Positions 14,172 through 23,205 of a DNA stretch of 64,000 bases are shown piece by piece. Source of the DNA: Burkholderiales bacterium (GTDB lineage Bacteria > Pseudomonadota > Gammaproteobacteria > Burkholderiales > Burkholderiaceae_C). Positions within the stretch are counted from its first letter, which is position 1. Every line of letters begins with the position of its first letter. The stretch covers positions 1-64,000 of the forward strand of contig JAGWLO010000009.1 of assembly GCA_028872015.1 (NCBI GenBank). Direction: 5' to 3'. A program made the translations under genes and the position numbers. The notes below the pieces were generated by a model. The model searched no databases. It saw only the letters and a program-made list of their open reading frames with translations, and was not told the origin of the DNA.

Positions 14172-15086
14172 ATGGATCGGCTCAAGCAGATCGAATCGTT
14201 CGTCGCCGTGGCGACCCGGGGCAGCCTCACGGCGTCGGCGCTGGCCGAGGGCGTGGCCCCGGCGGTGATCGGCCGGCGCATCGATGCGCTGGAAGAGCGG
14301 CTGGGCGTGAAGCTGCTGCTGCGCACCACGCGGCGCATCACGCTCACGCACGAAGGCAGCGCCTTCCTCGAGGACTGCCAGCGCCTGCTGGCCGACCTGG
14401 CCAGCGCCGAGGCCAGCGTGAGCGCCGGCGGCGTGAAGGCCAGCGGCCATCTGCGCATCACCGCGCCGGCCGGCTTCGGCCGCCGCCACGTGGCACCGCT
14501 GGTGCCGGGATTCGTCGCCGCCCACCCCGAGGTGAGCCTGTCGCTGAACCTCAGCGACCGCGTGGTCGACATCGTGAACGAAGGCTTCGACTGCGCGGTG
14601 CGCGTCGGCGACCTGCCCGACTCCAGCCTGGTCAGCGTGCGCCTGGCCGACAACCGGCGGCTGTGCGTGGCCAGCCCGGCCTACCTGGCCCGCGCCGGCG
14701 TGCCGGCCACGCCGGGCGAGCTGATGCGCCACACCTGCCTGACGCTGAGCTCGGATGCCGGGCAGAGCCGGGGCTGGGCCTTCAGCGTCGGTGGCGAGGT
14801 GACGCACCTGCGTCCCAGCGGCGTGCTCGATTGCAACGACGGCCAGGTGCTGCACGACTGGTGCGTGCAGGGCCTGGGCATCGCCTGGCGCAGCACCTGG
14901 GAGGTGGAGGCCGACCTCGCCAGCGGGCGGCTGCAGGCGGTGCTGCAGGACTGCGCGGCGCCGCCCAACGGCATCTTCGCCGTGTTCCCGCAGCGCAAGC
15001 ACCTGCCGCTGCGGGTGCGGCTGTGGATCGACTTCCTCAAGCACAGCTACGGCGCGCCCGGCTACTGGGGCAGCCCGCCGCGCTAA
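14172..15086 (+). CDS. LysR family transcriptional regulator
   Basis: A 304-residue LysR-type regulator: an N-terminal winged helix-turn-helix (residues ~1-60, LKQIESFVAVATRGSLTASA, then VIGRRIDALEERLGVKLLLR), followed by a periplasmic-binding-protein-like effector domain (residues ~90-295). It is divergently oriented to the HAD-glcB pair with an 85-bp gap, the classic layout for a LysR regulator and its target, so it probably responds to a two-carbon acid or related metabolite. The effector cannot be told from sequence. Its stop codon lies inside a GC hairpin shared with the convergent psiF gene. Confidence 0.93.
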   Translation: MDRLKQIESFVAVATRGSLTASALAEGVAPAVIGRRIDALEERLGVKLLLRTTRRITLTHEGSAFLEDCQRLLADLASAEASVSAGGVKASGHLRITAPAGFGRRHVAPLVPGFVAAHPEVSLSLNLSDRVVDIVNEGFDCAVRVGDLPDSSLVSVRLADNRRLCVASPAYLARAGVPATPGELMRHTCLTLSSDAGQSRGWAFSVGGEVTHLRPSGVLDCNDGQVLHDWCVQGLGIAWRSTWEVEADLASGRLQAVLQDCAAPPNGIFAVFPQRKHLPLRVRLWIDFLKHSYGAPGYWGSPPR

Positions 15087-15095
15087 CGCGGCGGG
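15074..15095. terminator. hairpin at the LysR/psiF convergent junction
   Basis: CCCGCCGCG (15074-15082) and CGCGGCGGG (15087-15095) form a 9-bp stem with a CTAA loop; the LysR TAA stop falls in the loop. It lacks a T run. Position between convergent genes supports a terminator role, but the evidence is structural only. Confidence 0.4.
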
Positions 15096-15111
15096 CGCTG
15101 GCGGCCGGGGG

Positions 15112-15405
15112 CTACTTCGTGGCCGATGCGGCCGGGGCCGCGGCCTCGCGCTCGCACTTCTTCATGTAGCTGGTCTTGGCGGCGCCAGCCAGCTTCTTCT
15201 CGCCGGCCATCTTGGCGCAGTCCCCGTTCATGGCGTGCATGGCCGGCTTGGCCTCGCGCTCGCACTTCTTCATGAAGCTGGCCTTGGCCGCGCCGGCCAG
15301 CTTCTTGTCGGCCGCCTGGGTGGCGCAGCCGGTCTCGGCCGCGAACGCGGTGCCGGCCAGCAGGGTGCAGGCGGTCACGGCCAGGGTCATCAGGGTCTTC
15401 TTCAT
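15112..15405 (-). CDS. PsiF repeat family exported protein
   Basis: A 97-residue protein with a cleavable signal peptide ([22 protein letters not shown]) and two copies of the PsiF repeat, each reading roughly C-x(n)[18 protein letters not shown] (first at residues ~27-52, second at ~62-87). The four cysteines could form disulfides in the periplasm. PsiF of Escherichia coli is phosphate-starvation inducible, but no Pho box was identified here and the function of the family is unknown. A GAGGAG site lies 6 nt upstream of the ATG at 15405, supporting the start. Confidence 0.9.
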   Translation of the reverse strand: MKKTLMTLAVTACTLLAGTAFAAETGCATQAADKKLAGAAKASFMKKCEREAKPAMHAMNGDCAKMAGEKKLAGAAKTSYMKKCEREAAAPAASATK

Positions 15406-15518
15406 CGGGGCTCCTCGTCTTGGGTGGTGTCGGCAGATGCCGCCGCCGATTCCATCACCGATGCCGGCACGTGACCAGCCGTGGCAGCGCGGTTGTGGTT
15501 TCGCGCCGACTGCAGGCG

Positions 15519-16880
15519 TCACAGGATGCGTCGGGGGTGCGCCAGGGCTTCGTGCGCCGCGTGCAGCCGGCGCACCAGCACGCCGATGAAGGCGGCGTCG
15601 AAGAGGTGGCGCGTGGCCAGCGAGAGCTGCTCCATCGCGGCCGGATCGAACGACACCGTCGTGGCGGCCTGCGCCACCAGAATGTCCACCGTGTGCACGC
15701 GCAGTTCGGGATTCGGCGCGAGGTAGGCCATCTCGCCGACCGAGCTGCCGGGCCCGAGCGAGGCCACGGCCAGACCGTCGCGGTACACCTCCACCCGGCC
15801 CTGCGTGAGGATGTGGAAGCTGCTGCCCTCGTCGCCCTTGCGATACAGCGCCTGGCCGTAGCCGTGGCGCTGCCAGCGCGCGCGCCGCACCACCTCCCAC
15901 AGCTCGACATCGCCGAAGCCGGCGAAGAACTCGAGCGAGCGCAGCAGCGTGAAGCGCTCGGAATCGAGCACCTCCTGCAGCGGCCCGCGCGGCACCTGGT
16001 CGCCGGCGATCAGCGCCGACAGCGCGTCGGCGAAGGCCTGCCAGTCGGCCGGCCGCTGCTCGCGCCGCTTCGACAGGCTGCGCTCGATCAGGCCCTGCAG
16101 CGCCGGCGAGACGCCCTCGCGCAGGCGCGCCAGCGGCGGCGGCGTGCCGTTGTAGATCTGGTGCATGATGGCCTGCTGCTGCACCGCGTCGAAGGGCGGC
16201 CGGCCGGCGATCAGGTGGTACATCACCGCAGCCAGCGAGTAGATGTCGGCGCGGCAATCCAGGATGTCGCCGTCGAGCTGCTCGGGCGACATGTAGGCCA
16301 GCGAGCCCACCCGGTAGACCTGGGTGTGGTCGGCGCCGAGGTTGAAGACGCTGCCGAAGTCGCTCACCTTCACGTCGACGATGCGCTCGCCGTCCTGCAC
16401 CACCAGCAGGTTGGCCGGCTTGACGTCGCGGTGGATCAACCCCTGGCGGAAGCAGTAGCCCAGCGCCATCGCGCACTTGAACCCGATCTCCACCACCTGG
16501 GCCAGCGGCAGCAGGTTGTCGGCGCGGCAGAAGCGGCGCAGCGTCACGCCGCTGACGTACTCCATCACCAGGTAGGGCGCCTCGGTGTCCGCCACCGCGT
16601 CCAGGATCTGCACCACGTTGGGATGGTTCAGCCGCCCCACCAGCGCCGCCTCGGCGGCGAAGAAGCGCTGCTGGAAATGCGATTCGCGCGAGTCGGCCAC
16701 CAGCGCCGCGCGCACGCGCTTGATCGCCACGTCGCACCCGCGGAAGGGGTCGTGCGCCAGGAAGACTTCGCTCGTGGCGCCCTCGCCGAGCTTGGCCTTC
16801 AGGCGGTACTTGCCGATCTGCGCCGGCATCGCCCCGGCGAGCGGGGCGGAGGCGGCGGGCAGGGCGGGCGGAGAGGCCAT
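15519..16880 (-). CDS. Ser/Thr protein kinase with C-terminal cyclic-nucleotide-binding domain
   Basis: A 453-residue cytoplasmic protein joining a eukaryotic-type kinase to a CRP-like sensory domain. Kinase marks: glycine loop [15 protein letters not shown] (~residue 30), the VAIK lysine, catalytic loop [13 protein letters not shown] (VSDFGSVF), activation segment and SPEQLDGD, and the [15 protein letters not shown] region. From about residue 310 a cNMP-binding fold follows ([52 protein letters not shown]), where GEMAYL aligns with the phosphate-binding cassette. The usual Arg of that cassette is not obvious, so the ligand may not be cAMP. No membrane segment was seen. An ATG 51 bases downstream (16829, peptide MPAQIGKYR) is an alternative start. 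Confidence 0.88.
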   Translation of the reverse strand: MASPPALPAASAPLAGAMPAQIGKYRLKAKLGEGATSEVFLAHDPFRGCDVAIKRVRAALVADSRESHFQQRFFAAEAALVGRLNHPNVVQILDAVADTEAPYLVMEYVSGVTLRRFCRADNLLPLAQVVEIGFKCAMALGYCFRQGLIHRDVKPANLLVVQDGERIVDVKVSDFGSVFNLGADHTQVYRVGSLAYMSPEQLDGDILDCRADIYSLAAVMYHLIAGRPPFDAVQQQAIMHQIYNGTPPPLARLREGVSPALQGLIERSLSKRREQRPADWQAFADALSALIAGDQVPRGPLQEVLDSERFTLLRSLEFFAGFGDVELWEVVRRARWQRHGYGQALYRKGDEGSSFHILTQGRVEVYRDGLAVASLGPGSSVGEMAYLAPNPELRVHTVDILVAQAATTVSFDPAAMEQLSLATRHLFDAAFIGVLVRRLHAAHEALAHPRRIL

Positions 16881-17080
16881 CGGCGGTGTGGACGTGCGGC
16901 GGGGATCGAGGCAGGCAAGGGGGCGGGTGCGCTCGGCAGGAGCGGCAGGGCCCGCCCGCAGGGCTCCGCGATGGTGGCCCGCGCCGCCAGGCTGCAAAGC
17001 CCCGATCAGCGGCAGCAAGGCGGGGCTGTTCGTCGCGCCGGCCGGGCCCGGCCACCGGCGGGCGCCAGCGGGGCCAAACG

Positions 17081-17086
17081 TAGAAT
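17081..17086 (+). promoter_or_regulatory. putative -10 element of argS
   Basis: TAGAAT, followed after 7 nt by the argS ATG. Transcription from it would begin at or next to the A of the start codon, giving a leaderless message. The same TAGAAT-N7-ATG arrangement occurs at the ferritin-like gene (36505-36510). No good -35 hexamer is visible. Confidence 0.4.
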
Positions 17087-17093
17087 CGCGCCG

Positions 17094-18824
17094 ATGATCC
17101 AAGCCAAGCAGGAACTGCGGGCCGCGCTCCAGGCGGCGCTGGCGGCGTTGGTGGGCGAGGCCGCCGAGGCACCGGCCGCCGGCTTCGAGAGCCCCAAGCA
17201 GGCTGCGCATGGCGACCTGGCCATCACGGCGGCGATGCCGCTGGCGCGCGCGCTGAAGAAGAGCCCGCGCGAGCTGGCCCAGACCCTGGTGGACGGGCTG
17301 CGCGCCCAGCCCGCCGTGCAGCGCTGGGTGCAGGCGCTGGAGATCGCCGGGCCGGGCTTCATCAACCTGCGCCTCGTGCCGGCGGCGCGGCAGGCCGTGG
17401 TGCGCGAGGTGCTGGCCCAGGGAGGGCGCTACGGTTGCCAGCCCGCCAGCGGCGAGCGCGTGATGGTCGAGTTCGTCTCGGCCAACCCCACCGGGCCGCT
17501 GCACGTGGGCCATGGCCGCAACGCGGCGCTGGGCGACAGCCTGGCGCAGCTGTTGCAGACCCAGGGTGCCGAGGTGCTGCGCGAGTTCTATTACAACGAC
17601 GCCGGGGTGCAGATCGCCAACCTCGGCCTGTCGGTGCAGAGCCGCCTGAAGGGGCTCGTGCCCGGCGATGCCGGCTGGCCCGAGCAGGCCTACAACGGCG
17701 ACTACGTCGCCGACATCGCCGCCGATTTCCGGGCCCGCAAGACCGTCCGCGCCGACGACCGCGAGTTCACCGCCAGCGGCGACGTCGATGACCTGGCCGG
17801 CATCACGCAGTTCGCCGTCGCCTTCCTGCGCCACGAACAGGATCTCGACCTGCAGGCTTTCGGGGTGCGCTTCGACGCCTACTACCTGGAAAGCAGCCTG
17901 TACAGCAGCGGTCGCGTCGAGGACGCCGTGCGCCGCCTCGTCGCCTCGGGCAAGACCTACGAGGAGGGCGGCGCGCTGTGGCTGCGCAGCACCGAGTACG
18001 GCGACGACAAGGACCGCGTCATGCGCAAGCAGGACGGCAGCTACACCTACTTCGTGCCCGATGTGGCCTATCACCTGGCCAAGTTCGAGCGCGGCTACCG
18101 CCGCGTCATCAACGTCCTGGGCAGCGACCACCACGGCACGGTGGCGCGGCTGCGCGCCGGCCTGCAGGCCGTGGGCCTGGGCATCCCGGCGGGCTACCCC
18201 GACGTCGTGCTCTACAAGATGATCGCGGTGGTGAAGGGCGGCCAGGAGGTGAAGATGTCCAAGCGGGCCGGCACCTCGGTGTCGCTGCGCGACCTCATCG
18301 ACTGGACCAGCCGCGATGCGGTGCGCTTCTTCCTCGTCAGCCGCAAGGCCGACACCGAGTTCACTTTCGACGTCGACCTGGCACTGAAGGCAAACGACGA
18401 GAACCCGGTCTTCTACGTGCAGTACGCACACGCCCGCATCTGCTCGGTGCTGGCCCAGGCCGGGCAGGACCCGCTGCAATCGCCCGCGGCGGCCCAGGCG
18501 GCCGATCTCACCTTGCTGACCGCCGCCACCGAAGACGCCCTGATGCTGAAGCTGGCCGAATACCCCGAGATGCTCACCCGCGCCGCCACCGAGCGGGCCC
18601 CGCACGACGTGGCCTTCTACCTGCGCGACCTGGCCGCGATGTTCCATGCCTACTACGCCGCCGAACGCGTGCTCGTGGCGGATCCGGCCCTGGCCGGCGC
18701 CCGGCTGGCGCTGCTGGCGGCCACGGCCCAGGTGCTGCGCAATGCGCTGGCGGTGCTGGGGGTCTCGGCGCCGACGGCCCTGCTGCGCGCGCCGCTGCCG
18801 GCCGCGGCCGAGGTGGCGGCATGA
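17094..18824 (+). CDS. argS: arginyl-tRNA synthetase
   Basis: A class I aminoacyl-tRNA synthetase charging tRNA-Arg, 576 residues, normal length. The ArgS-specific N-terminal domain (residues ~1-110) precedes the HIGH-type signature [18 protein letters not shown] and the REFYYNDAG block. The KMSKS-type loop is intact and reads KMSKRAG. The C-terminal DALR anticodon-binding domain covers residues ~450-576. The stop overlaps the start of the following SPOR-domain gene by four bases (18821-18824). This argS-SPOR-dsbA order is familiar in Burkholderiales. Confidence 0.98.
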   Translation: MIQAKQELRAALQAALAALVGEAAEAPAAGFESPKQAAHGDLAITAAMPLARALKKSPRELAQTLVDGLRAQPAVQRWVQALEIAGPGFINLRLVPAARQAVVREVLAQGGRYGCQPASGERVMVEFVSANPTGPLHVGHGRNAALGDSLAQLLQTQGAEVLREFYYNDAGVQIANLGLSVQSRLKGLVPGDAGWPEQAYNGDYVADIAADFRARKTVRADDREFTASGDVDDLAGITQFAVAFLRHEQDLDLQAFGVRFDAYYLESSLYSSGRVEDAVRRLVASGKTYEEGGALWLRSTEYGDDKDRVMRKQDGSYTYFVPDVAYHLAKFERGYRRVINVLGSDHHGTVARLRAGLQAVGLGIPAGYPDVVLYKMIAVVKGGQEVKMSKRAGTSVSLRDLIDWTSRDAVRFFLVSRKADTEFTFDVDLALKANDENPVFYVQYAHARICSVLAQAGQDPLQSPAAAQAADLTLLTAATEDALMLKLAEYPEMLTRAATERAPHDVAFYLRDLAAMFHAYYAAERVLVADPALAGARLALLAATAQVLRNALAVLGVSAPTALLRAPLPAAAEVAA

Positions 18825-19327
18825 AGGCGCAGCGCGGCGGTTTCGTGCTCGGCCTCGTGGTCGGGCTGCTGCTGGGCCTGGCGGTGGCGCTGGGGGTGGC
18901 GCTGTACATCACGAAGACGCCGGTGCCGTTCATCGACAAGGTGCCGCCGCATTCGCCCGAGGCCGACAGCGCCGAGGCCGCCCGCAACCGCAACTGGGAC
19001 CCCAACGCGAGCCTGTCCACCAAGCCGCCGGCCGGCCTGGGCGCGGCCTCGGCGCCGGCGTCGGGCGCGGCCGCGTCAGGGCCCGAGCCGTTCGTCTACT
19101 TCGTGCAGGCGGGCGCCTTCAGTCGGCCCGAAGATGCCGAGCAGCAGCGCGCCCGCCTGGGCCTGCTCGGCCAGGCGGCCAAGGTGAGCGAGCGCGACCA
19201 GGCCGGGCGCACCGTGTTCCGCGTGCGCATCGGGCCGTTCGACGCCCGGGGCGACGCCGATGCACTGCAGGCCCGGCTGCAGGCCGAGGGCGTCGACGCC
19301 CGCATCGTGCGCGTCGCGCGGCCTTGA
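18821..19327 (+). CDS. SPOR domain membrane protein
   Basis: A 168-residue bitopic inner-membrane protein: one N-terminal transmembrane helix (residues ~8-30, [20 protein letters not shown]), a Pro/Ala-rich periplasmic linker and a C-terminal SPOR domain (residues ~88-165, [19 protein letters not shown] and [18 protein letters not shown]). SPOR domains bind denuded peptidoglycan at the division site, so a role in cell division or wall remodelling is likely. It is FtsN-like in layout but shorter. The ATG overlaps the argS stop (ATGA), suggesting coupling. Confidence 0.92.
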   Translation: MKAQRGGFVLGLVVGLLLGLAVALGVALYITKTPVPFIDKVPPHSPEADSAEAARNRNWDPNASLSTKPPAGLGAASAPASGAAASGPEPFVYFVQAGAFSRPEDAEQQRARLGLLGQAAKVSERDQAGRTVFRVRIGPFDARGDADALQARLQAEGVDARIVRVARP

Positions 19328-19420
19328 GCCCGGGCCGTGGCGCGTCAACACCGGCGGCGCGCCGCACGTTGAGCCTCCATCCCGCCCCGGGATCTTCCGA
19401 CTTCCCCTGAAAGGACCCTC

Positions 19421-20080
19421 ATGCAACGGCGCGATTTCTCCAAGCAGCTGGCGGCCACCGGCGTCGGCCTCGGGCTGGGCCTCGGCCTGGCCGGCGCGTC
19501 CCGCGCCCAGGGCCTGCCGGTCGAGGGCAAGGATTACGCCCGGCTGCGCACGCCGATGCCGCTGACGCTGCCCTCGCCGCAGAAGAAGATCGAAGTGATC
19601 GAGTTCTTCTGGTACGGCTGCCCACACTGCTTCGCCTTCGAACCCGGGCTCGAGGCCTGGGAGAAGACCCTGGCGCCCGACGTCTATTTCCACCCGCTGC
19701 CGTTCGCCTTCCTCGGCACGCCCGAGCAGCAGAAGCTGTTCTACGCCCTCGAAGACCTGGGTCTGCTGCCGACGATGCACGACAAGGTCTTCAACGCCAT
19801 CCACGTCCAGTACAAGCGCCTGGACACCGAGGCCGAGATCACCGACTTCGTGGTCGCCAACGGCGTCAACCGGGCCAAGTTCACGGCCACGTTCCGCTCG
19901 TTCGACGTCGCCACCAAGGTCAACCGCGGCAAGCAGATCTCCAGCGCCTGGGGCATCGACGGCGTGCCCACGCTGGGCGTGCAGGGCCGCTGGTACACCT
20001 CGCCCGCGCAGGCCAACAGCGAGGCACGCGCGCTGCAGGTGGCCAGCTTCCTCATCGGCCGCGCGCGCCAGGGCGCCTGA
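19421..20080 (+). CDS. dsbA: thiol:disulfide interchange protein DsbA/DsbL type
   Basis: A 219-residue periplasmic thiol oxidase. The active site CPHC lies in FFWYGCPHCFAFEPGLE near residue 70, the cis-proline loop is GVPTLGV near residue 185, and the helical insertion between them matches DsbA. The N-terminus is MQRRDFSKQLAATG followed by a hydrophobic stretch and ASRAQ. The twin arginine with F and K resembles a Tat export signal, unusual because DsbA is normally exported by the SRP/Sec route. An AAAGGA site lies about 5 nt upstream of the ATG. It follows the SPOR gene by 93 bp, possibly on the same transcript. Confidence 0.93.
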   Translation: MQRRDFSKQLAATGVGLGLGLGLAGASRAQGLPVEGKDYARLRTPMPLTLPSPQKKIEVIEFFWYGCPHCFAFEPGLEAWEKTLAPDVYFHPLPFAFLGTPEQQKLFYALEDLGLLPTMHDKVFNAIHVQYKRLDTEAEITDFVVANGVNRAKFTATFRSFDVATKVNRGKQISSAWGIDGVPTLGVQGRWYTSPAQANSEARALQVASFLIGRARQGA

Positions 20081-20102
20081 CGGCGCGCACGCGCTCCCCG
20101 GG

Positions 20103-20122
20103 CCCCGGGCTGCAGTCCGGGG
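20103..20122 (+). terminator. possible terminator hairpin after dsbA
   Basis: CCCCGG (20103-20108) pairs with CCGGGG (20117-20122), extended inward by G-T and C-G pairs to a TGCA loop. It sits 22 bp after the dsbA stop. There is no T run, so termination is only suggested. Confidence 0.3.
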
Positions 20123-20198
20123 TGTGCGAATTCACGGCGGCCGGCGCCTCGTGCGCGAAACTTGCCCATAGAATGCCCGCAAGTTCCGTGCCGTGCTA

Positions 20199-20885
20199 AT
20201 GCCTGCCTCCTTTCCGTCCTCCCTGCGCCTGTCCGACCTCGCCGACCCCGCCCGGGTGGGCGCCAGGATGCGTGCATGGGCGCGGGTCCTGCTGGTCGGC
20301 GGGGTGGTGGGCCTGGTGGCGACGGCGGCTCCGGCCCGCGCCGCCCCATCCGACCGCAGCCAGCCGATGGTGGTCGAGGCCGACCGTCCCGGCACCGTCG
20401 ACCTGCAGCGCCAGGTGGCGGTGTTCAACGGCAACGTCGTCGTCACGCAAGGCAGCCTCGTGCTGCGCGCCGACCGTATCGAAACGCGCGAGCAGCCCGA
20501 CGGCTACCGCATGGCCACGGCCATCGGCAGCGCCAGCCAGCCGGCCACCTGGCACCAGCAGGGGGCAAACCGCGGCGAGGTGGTCGAAGGCCAGGCCGAG
20601 CGCATCGACTACGACGGCCGCGCCGACACCTTGCGCCTGACCGGGGGCAGCCGGGTGCGGCGGCTGCGCGACGGCGTCGTCACCGACGAGGTGACGGGCG
20701 GCATCATCGTCTGGGACAACACCACCCAGACCGCCAGGGTCGAGGGCGGCGCCGTCACCGCCACCAACCCGAGCGGCCGCGTGCGTGCGGTGCTCAGTCC
20801 GCGCGCCGCCCAGGCATCGCCGGCCAGCGCCCCGGCGGGCACGGGCGCGCTGGTGCCCAGCGACGCCCTGGCCCCGCCGCGCTGA
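20199..20885 (+). CDS. lptA: lipopolysaccharide transport periplasmic protein LptA
   Basis: LptA forms the periplasmic bridge that carries LPS from the inner-membrane LptBFGC complex to the outer-membrane LptDE. The protein (228 residues from this ATG) has a signal region ([20 protein letters not shown]), then the OstA/LptA jellyroll beginning [26 protein letters not shown] and continuing [12 protein letters not shown]. The start is uncertain: the ATG at 20199 has no clear ribosome site, and an ATG at 20268 would give a shorter, more typical signal peptide. The stop overlaps the lptB ATG by one base. lptC, usually just upstream, is not in this position. Confidence 0.88.
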   Translation: MPASFPSSLRLSDLADPARVGARMRAWARVLLVGGVVGLVATAAPARAAPSDRSQPMVVEADRPGTVDLQRQVAVFNGNVVVTQGSLVLRADRIETREQPDGYRMATAIGSASQPATWHQQGANRGEVVEGQAERIDYDGRADTLRLTGGSRVRRLRDGVVTDEVTGGIIVWDNTTQTARVEGGAVTATNPSGRVRAVLSPRAAQASPASAPAGTGALVPSDALAPPR

Positions 20886-21649
20886 TGGGCCCCGCCGAGC
20901 CGGCCGTCAGCAGCCGCCTGGAGGCGGTGCGCCTGCACAAGCGCTACGGCCACCGCGTGGTCGTCAAGGACGTGCACCTGGCGGTGGGCGCGGGCGAAGT
21001 GGTGGGCCTGCTCGGCCCCAACGGCGCCGGCAAGACGACCACCTTCTACATGGTGGTCGGGCTGGTGCGGGCCGACGACGGCGAGATCCTGATCGACGGC
21101 CAGCCGGTGCAGAGGCTGCCCATCCACCGCCGCTCGCGCCTGGGCCTGTCGTACCTGCCGCAAGAGGCGTCGATCTTCCGCAAGCTCACGGTGGAAGAGA
21201 ACATCCGCGCCGTGCTCGAGCTCCAGCGCGATGCCCAGGGCCGGCCGCTCACGGCGCCGGTCATCGCCGGGCTGCTGCAGCAGCTGATGCGCGAGCTGGC
21301 GATCGAGAAGCTGCACGACACGCCGGCGCCGGCGCTGTCGGGCGGCGAGCGGCGGCGGGTCGAGATCGCGCGCGCCCTGGCCACCCAGCCGCGCTTCATC
21401 CTGCTCGACGAGCCCTTCGCCGGCGTCGATCCGATCGCCGTCATCGAGATCCAGCGCATCATCCGGTTCCTGCGCTCGCGCGGCATCGGCGTGCTGATCA
21501 CCGACCACAACGTGCGCGAGACGCTGGGCATCTGCGACCGCGCCTACATCATCAGCGATGGCCGCGTGCTGGCCGAAGGCACGCCGGCCGAGATCGTCGC
21601 CAACGCCGAGGTCCGCAAGGTCTACCTCGGCGAGAACTTCAGAATGTAG
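20885..21649 (+). CDS. lptB: LPS export ABC transporter ATP-binding protein LptB
   Basis: The ATPase that powers LPS extraction from the inner membrane, 254 residues. Walker A is [11 protein letters not shown], the Q-loop lies in [17 protein letters not shown], the ABC signature is [15 protein letters not shown], Walker B is [15 protein letters not shown], and the H-loop is [10 protein letters not shown]. These are LptB-specific wordings. The ATG at 20885 overlaps the lptA stop (TGATG). The next gene, rpoN, starts 11 bp after the lptB stop, a conserved lptA-lptB-rpoN arrangement. Confidence 0.97.
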   Translation: MGPAEPAVSSRLEAVRLHKRYGHRVVVKDVHLAVGAGEVVGLLGPNGAGKTTTFYMVVGLVRADDGEILIDGQPVQRLPIHRRSRLGLSYLPQEASIFRKLTVEENIRAVLELQRDAQGRPLTAPVIAGLLQQLMRELAIEKLHDTPAPALSGGERRRVEIARALATQPRFILLDEPFAGVDPIAVIEIQRIIRFLRSRGIGVLITDHNVRETLGICDRAYIISDGRVLAEGTPAEIVANAEVRKVYLGENFRM

Positions 21650-21660
21650 GGCCGGCCGCG

Positions 21661-23205
21661 ATGATGAAGCCCTCGTTGCAGGTCCGGCTGTCGCAGCACC
21701 TGGCGCTCACGCCGCAGCTGCAGCAGTCGATCCGGCTGCTGCAGCTGTCGACGCTGGAGCTGCACCAGGAAGTCGGGCAGATGCTCGAACAGAACCCGTT
21801 TCTCGAGGCCGACGACGAGCTGCCCGCGAACCCCTTCGAGACGCCGCCCGAGCGCCAGACCGTCGACCGCGTGGCCGAGGTCGAGTCCAGCGCCGAGACG
21901 CCCGACGGCGCCGACGCCGCCACCGAGATGCGGGGCGACGACTTCGGCACCACCGGTCGCGAAGACTGGGAGAACGGCACCGAAGGCGACGACTTCGACG
22001 GCATCCGCGAGACGCCGTCGGCCGCTGGCAGCGGCAGCGGCGATGGCGACGAGATGGAGCCGCAGGACCGCCGCGCGGCTGCCGGCTCGCTGCAGGACCA
22101 TCTGCGCAGCCAGGTGCTGGGCATGCGCCTGTCGCCCGAGGACCATGCCGCGCTGCAGGTGCTGATCGAATCGCTGGACGGCGACGGCTACCTGGCCGAC
22201 ACGCTGGAGGACATCGCGCTGCGCCTGGCCGAGATGTTCGGTGCCGATGCGGACAGCGCCGCACCGGGCGCCGAGGCACTGGCCGAGCTGCAGGAGCGGC
22301 TGCGCTGCGCGCTGCGCTGGCTGCAGAGCCTGGAGCCGCCCGGCGTGGGTGCGCGCACGCTGGGCGAATGCCTGGCGCTGCAGATCCGCTCCACGCCGCG
22401 CTGCGCCGCGCGCCAGCTGGCGCTGCGCATCTGCGAGCATCACCTGGAGCTGCTGGCCAAGCGCGACATGAAGCGCCTGACCGCGCTCACCGGCGCCGAC
22501 GAGGCCCTGGTGCGCCAGGCGCAGGCGCTGATCCTGGCCTGCGAGCCCAAGCCGGGCCGACCCTTCGCCCCGGCCGAGGCCAACATCGTGGTGCCCGACG
22601 TCATCGTGCGCAAGAGCGGCCGCGGCCTGGCCGTGGCACTCAACCCCGACGTCATGCCCAAGCTGCGCATCAACGATCTCTACGCGCAGGCCGTGCGCGG
22701 CCAGCGCGGCGCCAACGGCCATGCCGGCATGTCCTCGCGGCTGCAGGAAGCGCGCTGGTTCGTCAAGAACATCCAGCAGCGCTTCGACACCATCCTGCGC
22801 GTCAGCAAGGCCATCGTCGAGCGGCAGAAGGCCTTCTTCACCCACGGCGCGATCGCGATGAAGCCGCTGGTGCTGCGCGAGATCGCCGACGAGCTGGGCC
22901 TGCACGAAAGCACCATCTCGCGCGTGACCACGGCCAAGTACATGGCCACGCCGCAGGGCACGTTCGAGCTCAAGTACTTCTTCGGCAGCTCGCTCAACAC
23001 CGAGGCCGGCGGCAATGCCAGCAGCACCGCGGTGCGGGCGCTGATCCGGCAGTTCGTGAGCGCCGAGGACGCGGCCAGGCCGCTGTCCGACAGCCAGATC
23101 AGCGAGATGCTCGACGAGCAGGGCATCCGCGTGGCGCGGCGCACGGTGGCCAAGTACCGCGAGGCGCTGAAGATCGCGCCCGCCAGCCAGCGCAAGACCA
23201 TTTGA
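21661..23205 (+). CDS. rpoN: RNA polymerase sigma-54 factor
   Basis: Sigma-54, 514 residues, directs polymerase to -24/-12 promoters that need enhancer-binding activators. Region I is present at the N-terminus (MKPSLQVRLSQHLALTPQLQ, QSIRLLQLSTLEL). Region II is acidic and variable (residues ~55-140). Region III contains the helix-turn-helix (LREIADELGLHESTISRVTT) and ends with the RpoN box, ARRTVAKYRE, near the C-terminus. The ATG at 21661 was chosen because region I begins there; a second ATG directly follows. The stop overlaps the TTG start of the next gene (TTGA). Confidence 0.97.
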   Translation: MMKPSLQVRLSQHLALTPQLQQSIRLLQLSTLELHQEVGQMLEQNPFLEADDELPANPFETPPERQTVDRVAEVESSAETPDGADAATEMRGDDFGTTGREDWENGTEGDDFDGIRETPSAAGSGSGDGDEMEPQDRRAAAGSLQDHLRSQVLGMRLSPEDHAALQVLIESLDGDGYLADTLEDIALRLAEMFGADADSAAPGAEALAELQERLRCALRWLQSLEPPGVGARTLGECLALQIRSTPRCAARQLALRICEHHLELLAKRDMKRLTALTGADEALVRQAQALILACEPKPGRPFAPAEANIVVPDVIVRKSGRGLAVALNPDVMPKLRINDLYAQAVRGQRGANGHAGMSSRLQEARWFVKNIQQRFDTILRVSKAIVERQKAFFTHGAIAMKPLVLREIADELGLHESTISRVTTAKYMATPQGTFELKYFFGSSLNTEAGGNASSTAVRALIRQFVSAEDAARPLSDSQISEMLDEQGIRVARRTVAKYREALKIAPASQRKTI

